DNA from: Leptolyngbya sp. SIO1E4
GTDB lineage: Bacteria > Cyanobacteriota > Cyanobacteriia > Phormidesmidales > Phormidesmidaceae
DNA: 64,000 nucleotides
NCBI GenBank assembly: GCA_010672825.2
Contig: JAAHFU020000004.1
Location: 496,001-560,000, forward strand
Reading direction: 5' to 3'
Within the stretch, counting starts at the first letter, position 1; every line of letters begins with the position of its first letter. Below, in pieces: positions 23,061 to 31,598 of the stretch. The notes below the pieces were generated by a model. The model saw only the letters and a list, made by a program, of their open reading frames with translations, ran no database searches and was not told the origin of the DNA. The position numbers and the translations under genes were made by a program.

Positions 23061-25316
23061 TTATGGTTGATAAATTAAAACCGGAACCCGTTTATAGGCA
23101 GGTGTCTTGGAGCGTGGATCAATCTTGGCCTTCATGAGCACATTAGCCTCGGGGTAAAACATAAGTGCCGCCCCGCGTCGAATCGCTCCACAAATGATTT
23201 CGATATTCTCCAGTTTGTCAGCATCCCCCTGGACCGTAACCCGTTGATGCTCGGCCAGGCCAGCCTGAGCCACATCTTCAGGATTCATCAAGATGCAGTG
23301 GCGATGGGGCATCCCGCGATAGCGATCAGCCGTGCGATACACCACCGTATTATGCTGACCGTAACTTCGTCCGGTTAAGAGTGCTACGACCAGCCCTTGA
23401 ACTGGGTCAGCAACTCCAAAGTCTTGCGGCTGAGGTAGCGTCAGCGTAGGGAGTGTAGTTGCTTGCATTTGGGCTTTCCCAGAAGGGGTTGGAAAATGGG
23501 GCGTGGTGAAAATCCGACCTGCGATGGTGAATTCTTTGCCCGTTTCGTCAATGGTGCCGATCGCTTCATAGCCTGGAATTGTTTGTGCAATCAGCTGTCG
23601 GACATATTGAGTATCCTTCAGCTGACGCCAATCCACCGGAGTATCGCCATGTAAACGGTGGGCCAGCTTTGTGATGAAGTCCACTTCGGCAACCAGGTCA
23701 GCATTCTGCAAATGTGTCTTCCCTGGGTCATTCAGGCGAACAAAGTTATTGCCTGACTCTACCGTCGTTTTGTGGGGATTCTCAAAGCGGGCATAAACAG
23801 GCAAGATCAGCGTATTCTGCCGCGCCAACCCATGGAAATGGCCAAGGTTGGGTTTGGTGGCCAGGTAGATGATGGTGTCGATTTGGGCCAAGGCGTGTTT
23901 GGCCTGATGCAGGTCTGGATTAGCCGCGTAGAAATTGCCCCCTAAGCACAGGAGCGTATCGACTTTGCCGGCCTCAGCGGCTTCCATCAGCGATCGCGCG
24001 TCATACCCTGGAACGCGATTGAGCGATCGCCCCAAGAGCATTTCCAAGGCGGTGCGAATCTCATCTTTTAACTGGTTGGTCACACCCATGGAGCCAAAGC
24101 CTTGTACGTTGGAGTGGCCCCGAATCGGCATTAACCCCGCGCCAACTTTACCGGCATTCCCTGTCATCAAAGCCGTATTGGCAATCGCAAAGATATTTTC
24201 AACGCCATTGGCCTGTTGGGTAATGCCCATAGCCCAGGCAAACACGACACGTGACGCCTGACTAATTGTCGTTGCGGCGGCTTCAATCTCTGTTTGAGGA
24301 ATCCCGCAGGTTTCTACAATCTGATCCCATGTAGTCGCTTGGGCCTGTTGTACGACGGTTTCCCAATTTTCGGTATGGGCCTGCAAGAAAGGAATATCAA
24401 TGAGTTCCTGCTCAATCAAGGATTTTTGCATACCCACTAGCAGCGCTAGGTCACTGCCAGGAATAGGCTGAAGGAATATTGAAGCAATGTCTGAACCAGG
24501 CAGGAGGGATTTTAAGGGAAAGGCAGGAGAACCGAATTTGACGAGACCGACTTCGCGTACCGGGTTGATGACGATAACCGTGCCGTCGCGATCGCGGAGT
24601 TTAATCAGCTCATTCATCAAGCGTGGGTGATTCGCCGGAGCATTAGACCCAATCAGCACCACACAATCGGCTTGCCGCAAGCTCTCTAAACTGACCAGCG
24701 AAGTCCCAGTGCCAAAGACTGTTTTCAGCCCTACTGAAGAGGCGCGATGGCAGAGGTCAGAACAGTCTGCCAAATTGTTAGAGCCCATAGCCCGCAGCAT
24801 TAGCTGCAGCAAAAAAGCAGCCTCATTGGAAGACCGGCCAGAACTGTAGGATGCAACGCGATCAGGTGGCTGCCGAAAGGCTGTTTCAACTCGGTCATAC
24901 ACCTCATCCCAGCCAATCCGCTCATAGTGCGACTGCCCCGCCCGCAAAAGGAGGGGCACACTCAATCGCCCTAAGCGATCGGCCTGTTGGGATGTGAGCC
25001 GTTGAAGCTGTTTAAGGGTTTGCTGCTCAAAGAAATGGGCTTTAACCGCAGGCTGCAATTCTGACTTAATGGCCTCGACACTCTTGGCACAGCGTTGTAA
25101 GGGTTCTTCTAGCTCATTACTGAAGCCCCCTTTCTGCCCCCCTGCCCCCCACGCGCAGGATAGACAGGCACTTTTTTGAAAGAGTGTTTCCCAAATCTTG
25201 GGGCCTTGCGGCGTCAGCGTGTAATCAGCCCACTGTTGAATAACGGGTAGCCCCCCCCCGATATCAAGCCCGGAATGATCTGGGTTTGGAGTGTTGGTAG
25301 AGGCACGCTTATCCAT
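23061..25316 (-). CDS. YdeP/FdhF-like molybdopterin oxidoreductase alpha subunit
   Basis: The 751-aa protein is a molybdopterin-dependent oxidoreductase of the YdeP-type alpha-subunit family. Signs are KSACLSCAWGAGGQKGGFSN near the N-terminus, YSSGRSSNEAAFLLQLMLRA, NNLADCSDLCHRASSVGL, IRGHSNVQGFGSMGV, LPVYARFENPHKTTVESGNN, and the C-terminal cofactor-binding domain LLTGRSYGQHNTVVY. Only a CxxC pair is near the N-terminus, so no classic 4Fe-4S ligand set. Escherichia coli YdeP is linked to acid resistance, but the reaction is unknown. The ATG at 25316 has AGGGGA 10-12 bases upstream. It interrupts the immunity-like island and has normal cyanobacterial GC content and HIP1 sites. Confidence 0.88.
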   Translation of the reverse strand: MDKRASTNTPNPDHSGLDIGGGLPVIQQWADYTLTPQGPKIWETLFQKSACLSCAWGAGGQKGGFSNELEEPLQRCAKSVEAIKSELQPAVKAHFFEQQTLKQLQRLTSQQADRLGRLSVPLLLRAGQSHYERIGWDEVYDRVETAFRQPPDRVASYSSGRSSNEAAFLLQLMLRAMGSNNLADCSDLCHRASSVGLKTVFGTGTSLVSLESLRQADCVVLIGSNAPANHPRLMNELIKLRDRDGTVIVINPVREVGLVKFGSPAFPLKSLLPGSDIASIFLQPIPGSDLALLVGMQKSLIEQELIDIPFLQAHTENWETVVQQAQATTWDQIVETCGIPQTEIEAAATTISQASRVVFAWAMGITQQANGVENIFAIANTALMTGNAGKVGAGLMPIRGHSNVQGFGSMGVTNQLKDEIRTALEMLLGRSLNRVPGYDARSLMEAAEAGKVDTLLCLGGNFYAANPDLHQAKHALAQIDTIIYLATKPNLGHFHGLARQNTLILPVYARFENPHKTTVESGNNFVRLNDPGKTHLQNADLVAEVDFITKLAHRLHGDTPVDWRQLKDTQYVRQLIAQTIPGYEAIGTIDETGKEFTIAGRIFTTPHFPTPSGKAQMQATTLPTLTLPQPQDFGVADPVQGLVVALLTGRSYGQHNTVVYRTADRYRGMPHRHCILMNPEDVAQAGLAEHQRVTVQGDADKLENIEIICGAIRRGAALMFYPEANVLMKAKIDPRSKTPAYKRVPVLIYQP

Positions 25317-25773
25317 TTGGCACACTTCCCCTTAGGTATCTACTGTTTATACACATCTGGGTTTGGGCAATTAAGGACTCCAGTACGCTGCTGCACCAGA
25401 CAAGAACTTCTGGGTAAACAGTAGCCTGGAGGGACAGAGGGTTCAGTTCAGCGATCGCAATTCATCCTGACAACAGCTCCTATCTCCTGAAGAGACTGCA
25501 TTAACCCAGTGAGTCAATTGCAGTAAGGTTCTCTTTGAGTGTAAAAGTCGGCATCGTTGGACAGGGTTCTAGAGCGATTCCTTGTCATAAATCTTTCGGT
25601 TAGTGAACAAATGCACAAGCCTGTTGCTACCCCCTTAAGCGACTCGAAAACGTTCCCTATAAAGGCAAGCGTTACCGCACCTACGTCTTACATTTAATTG
25701 AGCCCTATTCCCTATTACTTATGAGGAGCCAGTGCGGTCAGCAATTTTCAACTGTAGTTTGCTGATGCTCGTA
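25317..25773. other. 457-nt gap without a recognisable gene
   Basis: This stretch upstream of the oxidoreductase should contain its promoter. A short plus-strand frame near 25629-25760 encodes a basic peptide (RLENVPYKGKRYRTYVLHL) that could be a gene scrap, but nothing supports it further. Confidence 0.3.
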
Positions 25774-26433
25774 TCAGTTAGCCAACCTCTTTAGCACAAA
25801 TGTTGAATTGATGCTGCCCTCATCTCTGGCAACATCTAAGGGTGTTCGTCCACTGTTCGTTTTTGCATTCAGCTGAGCCCCATTCTCAAGCAAGATTTCT
25901 ATATGATCAGCTTGGTCAGAATAGGCAGCAAGATGAAGTGGGGTTGCACCAGTAACAGCTCTAGCATCAACATCTGCGCCATTTTGTATGAGGAAAACAG
26001 TAATTGCAGTGTCACTGCGTGCTACAGACCAATGTAGAGGGGTCATGCCTTTGTCATCTACAACATAGACACTCCCTCCGTATTTGAGAAGTAAACTAAC
26101 AATTTCCAGCCTTTCACTTCCCACGGCTTGATGCAGAGGAGTACTTCCCACCACAGAAAACAAGTTAGGATCTGCACCATTTTGCAACAGTAATTCAACC
26201 ATAGAAATGCTGGAATCTGCTGCTGCTACATGAAGCAGGGTTCGCCCAAAATGGCTTTTGTTTGCGCTCATACCTAGGGAAAGACAGAAGTTAGCTAGCT
26301 CCACATTATTTGAGCGGACAGCAGACTTACAGATAGCAACTGGGGTTAAGTAGAGATATACCAACCATGCTCCAAAAAAGAACACCGGAAATGCAATTAT
26401 TGCCCGATTCTGTTTAGTTAATTTCATAATCAT
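25774..26433 (-). CDS. membrane-anchored ankyrin repeat protein
   Basis: The 219-aa protein starts with a signal anchor (AIIAFPVFFFGAWLVYLYL) and then has about five ankyrin repeats: GRTLLHVAAADSSISMVELL, GSTPLHQAVGSERLEIVSLL, GMTPLHWSVARSDTAITVFL, GATPLHLAAYSDQADHIEIL and GRTPLDVARDE. Orientation of the repeats relative to the membrane is uncertain. Ankyrin proteins occur as immunity proteins in polymorphic-toxin loci, which suits the surroundings; they also have many other roles. Confidence 0.85.
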   Translation of the reverse strand: MIMKLTKQNRAIIAFPVFFFGAWLVYLYLTPVAICKSAVRSNNVELANFCLSLGMSANKSHFGRTLLHVAAADSSISMVELLLQNGADPNLFSVVGSTPLHQAVGSERLEIVSLLLKYGGSVYVVDDKGMTPLHWSVARSDTAITVFLIQNGADVDARAVTGATPLHLAAYSDQADHIEILLENGAQLNAKTNSGRTPLDVARDEGSINSTFVLKRLAN

Positions 26434-26438
26434 AGCAA

Positions 26439-26508
26439 GTAGAGTGGGTAGTGCCCAGTAAAACTTATCGGGAAATCAAAATGTTTATTCTTCAGCATAT
26501 TTGACCAC
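26439..26508. repeat. dispersed ~60-bp repeat, copy B
   Basis: Matches 17968-18035 (GGGTAGTGCC, then TATCGGGAAATCAAA, and a shared tail). It lies between the ankyrin gene and the broken paralog. Confidence 0.6.
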
Positions 26509-26515
26509 ATTAATT

Positions 26516-26738
26516 TTAGACCTCTATGGTAATCTGCGATCTTTCAACACTGATACTCTTTAGTCTACTCGTAATCTTTTTAATATTCTCTATCTCTTCA
26601 TGATTCCTTTCTAGGACGGCCATATAGTCACAAGAACGCTTGCATAGCTCAAAATTTGAAACTCTAAACCTTTATGACCCAAATAAAAAACTAATTACGC
26701 CATCACTTTCACCATTAACTTTCCCGTTTGAGAAACAA
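26516..26738 (-). pseudogene. decayed paralog of the 192-aa gene at 21970
   Basis: The minus strand reads KVNGESDGVISFLFGS, then an in-frame TAA, then FRVSNFELCKRSCDYMAVLE and IKKITSRLKSISVERS, ending at a natural stop at 26516. This aligns with the C-terminal third of the intact gene at about half identity. The N-terminal two thirds are missing. Both the truncation and the internal stop make it a pseudogene. Confidence 0.85.
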
Positions 26739-26888
26739 TTGATTATGAGTTTGGTGCCGAAATAAACGGTGCCTTTTCTACCTATGCAGGCCGTCAGATC
26801 ATGGCATAGCACATACGAGGGAGACTAATTCCCAAGACAATTAAGCTTTCCTTACTCAAATCAAATACCCATCATGTAATGTCAAAGC

Positions 26889-27467
26889 TTACGATCGGAA
26901 GCGCTCTCGCCTCTTATGAAAGAAACGCTCAACCATTTCTATCAGTTGAGATACAATTAGACCAACATAGAGACTAATGGCGTATATCGTAGAGGTGTTT
27001 TCAATGTATGATCCTAAGCCTGATAAGTTCAATCTATGAAATGTTAGGATGTTCAACATATTAAGCAATTTCATTAGAAAGACAGACAAAAAGATAGGTG
27101 TAACAAAAGCAAGTACCATGTAACTTGAAAACTCTTTGGAACTAGAACCAACTGCATTGCCGAGGCCATCATAAATAATTGTTGTTTGATTGCCAAAAAA
27201 AGTGAAGGAGGTTTCTGATACGACTTGATTGGATGATTCGTCCTTATATTTCACCTGCATGGAACTGAACTTGAGAGGATGCTTTTTGGATATTGGAGTA
27301 TATTCTTCAAACCTGTAAAAGCGAACATTATTTCGTTTCTTTTGTTCCAATCCAGCATTTCTTTGACTCCAAAGAGACAAGATAAAGATTGTTCCAATTT
27401 GAAGAATTGAAATAAATACTATTAGCTGCCAAAAAGGTCTAGGATCGAGATACTTAAAGGTTCCCAT
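26889..27467 (-). CDS. hypothetical membrane protein
   Basis: The 192-aa protein has an N-terminal segment (WQLIVFISILQIGTIFILSL), a ~75-residue polar domain rich in beta strands, then two or three C-terminal segments (SSYMVLAFVTPIFLSVFLMK, TIYAISLYVGLIVSQLIEM) and a basic tail. The ribosome site GGAGGTAG is strong. No family recognised; context suggests an island cargo or immunity gene. Confidence 0.65.
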   Translation of the reverse strand: MGTFKYLDPRPFWQLIVFISILQIGTIFILSLWSQRNAGLEQKKRNNVRFYRFEEYTPISKKHPLKFSSMQVKYKDESSNQVVSETSFTFFGNQTTIIYDGLGNAVGSSSKEFSSYMVLAFVTPIFLSVFLMKLLNMLNILTFHRLNLSGLGSYIENTSTIYAISLYVGLIVSQLIEMVERFFHKRRERFRS

Positions 27468-27556
27468 AAGCTACTACCTCCGATACAGCATAAAACCGAT
27501 GCTGAATAGCTCAAACGATAAAGAGTGCATAAGCGATAGCATGAGTAAACAAGCGT

Positions 27557-27613
27557 AGGTGCGTTCCTTTATACATCAAAAATACAATATTCTCTTATCC
27601 CTAGAACGCACCT
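27557..27613. repeat. inverted repeat AGGTGCGTTC / GAACGCACCT
   Basis: Perfect 10-base arms are separated by 37 nt, nearly the same geometry as the inverted repeat at 19760-19815. It lies directly beside the plus-strand RHS remnant. Confidence 0.75.
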
Positions 27614-27897
27614 CCCCTAACCAATATTTTTACCCGCACTGAGTACACCAGGGATGGTCGTATCAAGGCCCGTATCGACGAGCGCGGTAACCCCACCGAA
27701 TATCGGTACGATGCGGTTGGTCACCTCACCGAAATGATCTACGCTGACGATACCCCCAACAACCTCAGCGATAAGCCCCGGATGACGGTTACTTACGATG
27801 CCGCTGGTCGTCGCATGGCTGAAACCGATGCCCTAGGCTACACCACCCGCTATCTCTACGAAGAGTTAGGCCGCGTTACTGAAACCCACTTCCTATG
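27614..27897 (+). pseudogene. RHS/YD-repeat gene fragment
   Basis: The frame reads NIFTRTEYTRDGRIKARID, then YRYDAVGHLTEMIYADD, then MTVTYDAAGRRMAETDALGY and YLYEELGRVTETH before a stop at 27895-27897. In the next frame the RHS pattern resumes briefly (SYDGTRN), so a frameshift lies near 27890. It is homologous to the minus-strand piece at 20497-20772 but in the opposite orientation. Confidence 0.88.
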
Positions 27898-28113
27898 ATG
27901 GCACCCGCAATTGTTAGCAACTTTAAACATCCTCGATTCATTAACGCTATTGACTCCTTGAAAGGATCTAATGCTCAATTACTCGTGTTTATGCCAACAA
28001 CAGAGATTGGGCTAAATCCTCTCCTTACTATTCCTACAGGAATAAGGCTAAAAGCTGGAGCATTCAAACCTAAAGCTCATTTGTATTTTGGCCATAAGGG
28101 TATGACCGGGTGA

Positions 28114-28284
28114 TTCATAGGAGTCGGATCATCTGATTCAAGCAGAGCGGAGATAAGGAGACCTCACCAATTTGTCAGAATGGATTGGCATCCACCTCAT
28201 ACAAATAGAAAAGGTTCTGAATTAAAGTACTGGAATACTGGAATAGGAAATTTCCATTTCCACATACCGTCGCAACGCAAATAA
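28114..28284 (+). pseudogene. probable C-terminal toxin fragment of an RHS protein
   Basis: An open stretch of 56 codons without its own start follows a TGA and ends in TAA 14 bases before the next ATG. It encodes RPHQFVRMDWHPPHTNRKGS, then ELKYWNTGIGNFHFHIP. This Trp/His-rich tail looks like the end of a polymorphic-toxin domain. It lies after an RHS remnant and just before a small gene, the classic core-toxin-immunity order. The specific toxin family is not recognised. Confidence 0.5.
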
Positions 28285-28298
28285 GTAGAAACTTAATC

Positions 28299-28805
28299 AT
28301 GCCCTTTTATAGAATGCCAACTTCAAATGAGATGGATGTCATTTCTATATATTTGAATGACCTAAGGCGCATATTTGCTGTCTGGAGCAGTAAATATGAA
28401 GATGAATATGATTTGTTGTGGTTTGCCTATTATGAGGGTTGTCAGGAGCAGATAATGGCTGACGCGGCCCCTTACGTTGTCGGAAACTCACTTGTTAAAA
28501 GCTTTGGTTTTCATTGGGTAATGGTTCAATCAGATAGCACCTGGCATCATGGCGTCTCAAACTCTATACTTCCTGAGCCAATAGACTTGCTTACACTAGA
28601 GGACGGCGATTGGTATCGACCAGAACCTAACGATGAGCCACCAGAGCCAGGTGAAGCAACACTAGATTCACGCGATGTCATTATTTTGGTCGTTAAGTGG
28701 AAGCAAATAAAAGGTTGCCAAGCTCCAATTCCAAAGGGTTCGTATTCACAACTCGAAGAACAGGTGGCGCACGCCCAGATTTTCGGAAACCCTGAGGCTA
28801 TCTAG
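28299..28805 (+). CDS. putative immunity protein next to RHS toxin remnant
   Basis: The 168-aa acidic protein starts MPFYRMPTSNEMDVISIYL and contains SKYEDEYDLLWFAYYEGCQ, then GFHWVMVQSDSTWHHGVS and a proline/acidic linker before the IILVVKWKQIKG strand. No family recognised. Size, acidity and position 14 nt behind a toxin-like tail are typical of immunity genes. Confidence 0.6.
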   Translation: MPFYRMPTSNEMDVISIYLNDLRRIFAVWSSKYEDEYDLLWFAYYEGCQEQIMADAAPYVVGNSLVKSFGFHWVMVQSDSTWHHGVSNSILPEPIDLLTLEDGDWYRPEPNDEPPEPGEATLDSRDVIILVVKWKQIKGCQAPIPKGSYSQLEEQVAHAQIFGNPEAI

Positions 28806-28847
28806 CTCTCTACTGCTTCACGAAAGAGCAGTGTTCACCACTTCAAA

Positions 28848-28950
28848 CGTTAATCACAAACCAGGTATTCTAAAGTTCCCTCTTTGGCAATGCCAACTAC
28901 CACCGCATCAACCCAACACAAATCACGCATTCTAAAGTCTCTCCTCTTGC
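28848..28950. repeat. decayed copies of the dispersed repeat
   Basis: Contains GTTAATCACAAACCAGGTATTCTAAAG, shown here only in part as TTAATCACAAACCAGG, and later ACCGCATCAACC with CAAATCACGCATTCTAAAG, matching in part the inverted copy at 50447-50492. It follows the putative immunity gene. Confidence 0.5.
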
Positions 28951-28975
28951 CCTAACTATCCAAGAAAATATCATT

Positions 28976-29185
28976 GTGAAACCTGTAATTCGTGAACTTT
29001 TTGAAAAGATTAAATCCGAAGATCAAAACATTGCTAGCAATGCTATAACAGATCTCTCATTTATTTTAGAAATGGACTCTTGGAATCTATCGAATAATGA
29101 AAAAATAGAGAAATATAGTTCGTTGGTATCCAGGAAAATAATTGAGGTTTTACCACGGTACCGGCAGTTCACTCCAATGGGCTGA
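28976..29185 (+). pseudogene. truncated helical-repeat protein, probably an immunity gene remnant
   Basis: A GTG start gives 69 codons: MKPVIRELFEKIKSEDQNIA, SNAITDLSFILEMDSW, then EKYSSLVSRKIIEVL. The pattern (LFEKI.S.D...A..AI..L) resembles HEAT-like immunity proteins. Around 29158 the sequence switches into a metallo-hydrolase frame, so the gene is cut at the island's right edge. Confidence 0.5.
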
Positions 29186-29628
29186 GTGGCGATTTTATTG
29201 ACGGTGAGCTGGGTGAGAGTTTATCTGCTGCTGGGTTGACCGCTTATGTTGGGCCGCCAACGGGATATGTCATTACCTTTTCGAACGGGCTGGTGGTTTA
29301 CCTCTCCGGTGATACGGGGGTAACGGCGGAACAAGAAACCGTGGTCGGCAATCAATATGGTGCTGAATTGGTTGTGATGAATATTGGGGATACCTTTACC
29401 ACGGGGCCAACAGAAGCTGCCTATGTCATCAATGAGCTGATTCGGCCGAATGCCGTGATCGCTTCCCATGCGAATGAGGCGGCGACCCTCAATGGCGAAG
29501 TTCAGCCGGATACCAGGACAGCCACTTTTATCGAAGCGACTCAGACCCATGTTTATGTTCCACTCAGTGGGCAAACGCTCTCGTTTAACACCGATGGTGT
29601 CTGCACAGATGGCTGTACCGACCAGTGA
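29158..29628 (+). pseudogene. MBL-fold metallo-hydrolase lacking its N-terminal half
   Basis: The open frame from about 29149 reads VPAVHSNGLSG, then PPTGYVITFSNGLVVYLSGD, then GAELVVMNIGDTFTTGPTEA and IASHANEAATLNGEVQ. This is the C-terminal part of an UlaG/YtkL-like metallo-beta-lactamase fold hydrolase (SGDTG and the later SHxNE metal ligands). The N-terminal part with the HxHxDH motif is absent, and a stop lies just upstream. The only in-frame starts are internal. The missing half was probably lost when the island formed. Confidence 0.75.
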
Positions 29629-29746
29629 TAAACTACATCCACCATTGGTCGCACCGTATCTCGCAGGGGAACACCTTCTGATGTTGCAATCAGCTGCATA
29701 TTCGCAGATGTAGCGAAAGGCAACAGTCAGAATAAATCTTGTCACA

Positions 29747-31048
29747 TTACCGAAAAGCATTAAGGATAGACGGGCGCACGCCAAGGTTCCGAACGACCAG
29801 AACGTAGAGCCAAACATTCCACATGGCCATTGAAAACGCCGTGGCTAATGCAGCCCCGATAATGCCTAAGAAATGAATCCCTATCAAGTTCAAAATCACA
29901 TTGATGAGGGCAATTGTTCCCATCACCCGAGCTGCCTGAGTTTGATGCCCGGTCATCATCATGAGATATCCGACCGAGCCAGCCCCTACATTTACGAGCT
30001 GCCCTAGAATCAAAATGATTAATGCCCCTTTTGCAGCGACAAATTCGGTCCCAAATAGGTGAAGAACAGGCTCGGCAAAGCTGATTAATCCGATCGCAGT
30101 GGCTAAGGCTGGATAAAACATCCACCGCGCAATTGTAGAGACCAACTGCTGCAGACCCTGGCGATCGCCCTCGGCATACAGCGAGGCAATTAACGGTGCC
30201 GCGATCGCATTAACCGCCAGCAAAATAAAGGGAACCCATGATGAGGTTTTGAGGGCTGCGCTGTAGATACCAACCTGTTTGGCATTCAACAAAACACCAA
30301 TCATCAGCGTGTCAGTTTCACGCAGAACCATGTGCGCACCACTAGACAGAATTAGTGGTAAGGCAACACTCCACCACTGAGTGCGCTCATAAGCTGGTCG
30401 AGCATTGCGGATTTGGACGTCTAAATTTTGCTGAAACAGCAGCCATTGCAGCACCAGAGCGAGCAGTGCAGAGAGTAAAGTGAGTGCGATCGCGATCGCA
30501 CTGGTGAGATCTTGTTGCCGTTGCCAGACAGCCGCCATGGCTATTAGCAACAGTGGCTGCATCATCAGAGAAGGTGCATAGGCTAATACAATCTGCTGAA
30601 AGGCTCGGACAATTTCCCGTTGCAGATTTACCAACGCAACAATTGGAATGTTCCAAATTCCGATAATGAGCGGCAGGGTATATGCCCCTAAAGGATGAGC
30701 AGCATTCAACCTCAACAAAATTACAGTGCCGCAGAATGAGGCAATAAGGCCGACTACTAAAGTCTGTCGCCAACTGCTCCCAATAATTCCTTGCAGGTGC
30801 GCCCAGTCTTGCTGGGTTTTGTATGCTGAAATGAATCGCAGCACCGCAGTCGGTAATCCGAGACCGGCTATGAAAGCCCAAAAAATGCTGATCGTATTTG
30901 CATAATCATAGAGGCCATACTCAGCGGTGCCCATCCAACGAGCGAGCAACACTTGAGAGCCATACAAAGCCCCCGCACTGACAACTTGTATCGTTAATGC
31001 CGCCCCTGCACCGCGCAAGAGTTTGGCGAACAAACCCGGTTGCTGCAA
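29747..31048 (-). CDS. polysaccharide flippase (Wzx/MATE-like)
   Basis: The 433-aa protein has about 12 hydrophobic segments in the MOP-exporter pattern. The start (GAGAALTIQVVSAGALYGSQ, LLARWMGTAEYGLYDYA) is typical of Wzx O-antigen or polysaccharide flippases, and WWSVALPLILSSGAHMVLRE begins the second half. It would move lipid-linked glycans across the inner membrane. A TTG start at 31048 has GGAG upstream. No glycosyltransferase is adjacent. Confidence 0.85.
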   Translation of the reverse strand: MQQPGLFAKLLRGAGAALTIQVVSAGALYGSQVLLARWMGTAEYGLYDYANTISIFWAFIAGLGLPTAVLRFISAYKTQQDWAHLQGIIGSSWRQTLVVGLIASFCGTVILLRLNAAHPLGAYTLPLIIGIWNIPIVALVNLQREIVRAFQQIVLAYAPSLMMQPLLLIAMAAVWQRQQDLTSAIAIALTLLSALLALVLQWLLFQQNLDVQIRNARPAYERTQWWSVALPLILSSGAHMVLRETDTLMIGVLLNAKQVGIYSAALKTSSWVPFILLAVNAIAAPLIASLYAEGDRQGLQQLVSTIARWMFYPALATAIGLISFAEPVLHLFGTEFVAAKGALIILILGQLVNVGAGSVGYLMMMTGHQTQAARVMGTIALINVILNLIGIHFLGIIGAALATAFSMAMWNVWLYVLVVRNLGVRPSILNAFR

Positions 31049-31211
31049 CCTCTACTCCCTGAATAGCCGCTAGGCACCATCATAGTCAGGGGAATCGTCT
31101 ATCTTTCCACACATCGCCTTTGTCCAGATCGTCTTCTGATGCACGTGACTTCAGACATCGGTACTGCAGTCTAGCGTTAGAGCAGTGTTAGAGAAGGCCA
31201 CATATCACAGG

Positions 31212-31574
31212 CTAGATTTGATGCTTTTCGGCCCAATTTTTAAGCTCCTCTAGAAAACTCAACGCCGTCTTGCCAAACTCGGTGATTTCGTAAGTGACGG
31301 CAATTGGGCGATCGCTTACGACCTCTCGCCTGATTAAGCCCGCTTCCTCCATTTCGCGGAGTCGCTGCACCACCATCTTCTTGCTGGCTCCTCCCAACTG
31401 CCGTGCTAAATCGTTAAAGCGCACTGGGCCATCTTTTAGATGCCAGAGAATCGACCCCTTCCATTTGCCACCCAAAACTCTCATGCCCCGTTCAATCGGA
31501 CAAGGTTCCAGGCAAGGCTCGGAGACATACTTACGGCCTTGAGCATCGGTAGTGATTTCTAAAGAAGTGCCCAT
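31212..31574 (-). CDS. HxlR-family transcriptional regulator
   Basis: The 120-aa protein has the family's winged helix: CPIERGMRVLGGKWKGSILW, HLKDGPVRFNDLARQLGGAS, KKMVVQRLREMEEAGLIRRE and VTYEITEFGKTAL. The two N-terminal cysteines (CLEPCP) are at the position used for thiol or quinone sensing in YodB/HypR-type relatives. It is divergent from the GST and quinone-reductase genes, which suggests it represses them and responds to electrophiles. Confidence 0.92.
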   Translation of the reverse strand: MGTSLEITTDAQGRKYVSEPCLEPCPIERGMRVLGGKWKGSILWHLKDGPVRFNDLARQLGGASKKMVVQRLREMEEAGLIRREVVSDRPIAVTYEITEFGKTALSFLEELKNWAEKHQI

Positions 31575-31585
31575 GGAATACGTGG

Positions 31586-31598
31586 TTACTAAAAGTAA
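31586..31598. promoter_or_regulatory. putative HxlR operator TTACT-AAA-AGTAA
   Basis: A perfect 5-bp inverted repeat with a 3-nt centre sits 12 bp before the HxlR start codon, in the divergent region with the GST gene. TACT...AGTA palindromes are known operators for HxlR/YodB-type regulators. Confidence 0.55.

Noticed and set aside
27895-28113. 72-codon plus-strand frame after the RHS fragment
   Set aside because: It starts inside decayed RHS sequence and has no recognisable content; more likely part of the broken toxin gene than a separate gene.
28848-28950. Possible attC-like integron site from repeated motifs near orphan genes
   Set aside because: No paired core sites, no GTTRRRY-type boxes in the right places and no integrase in the window.
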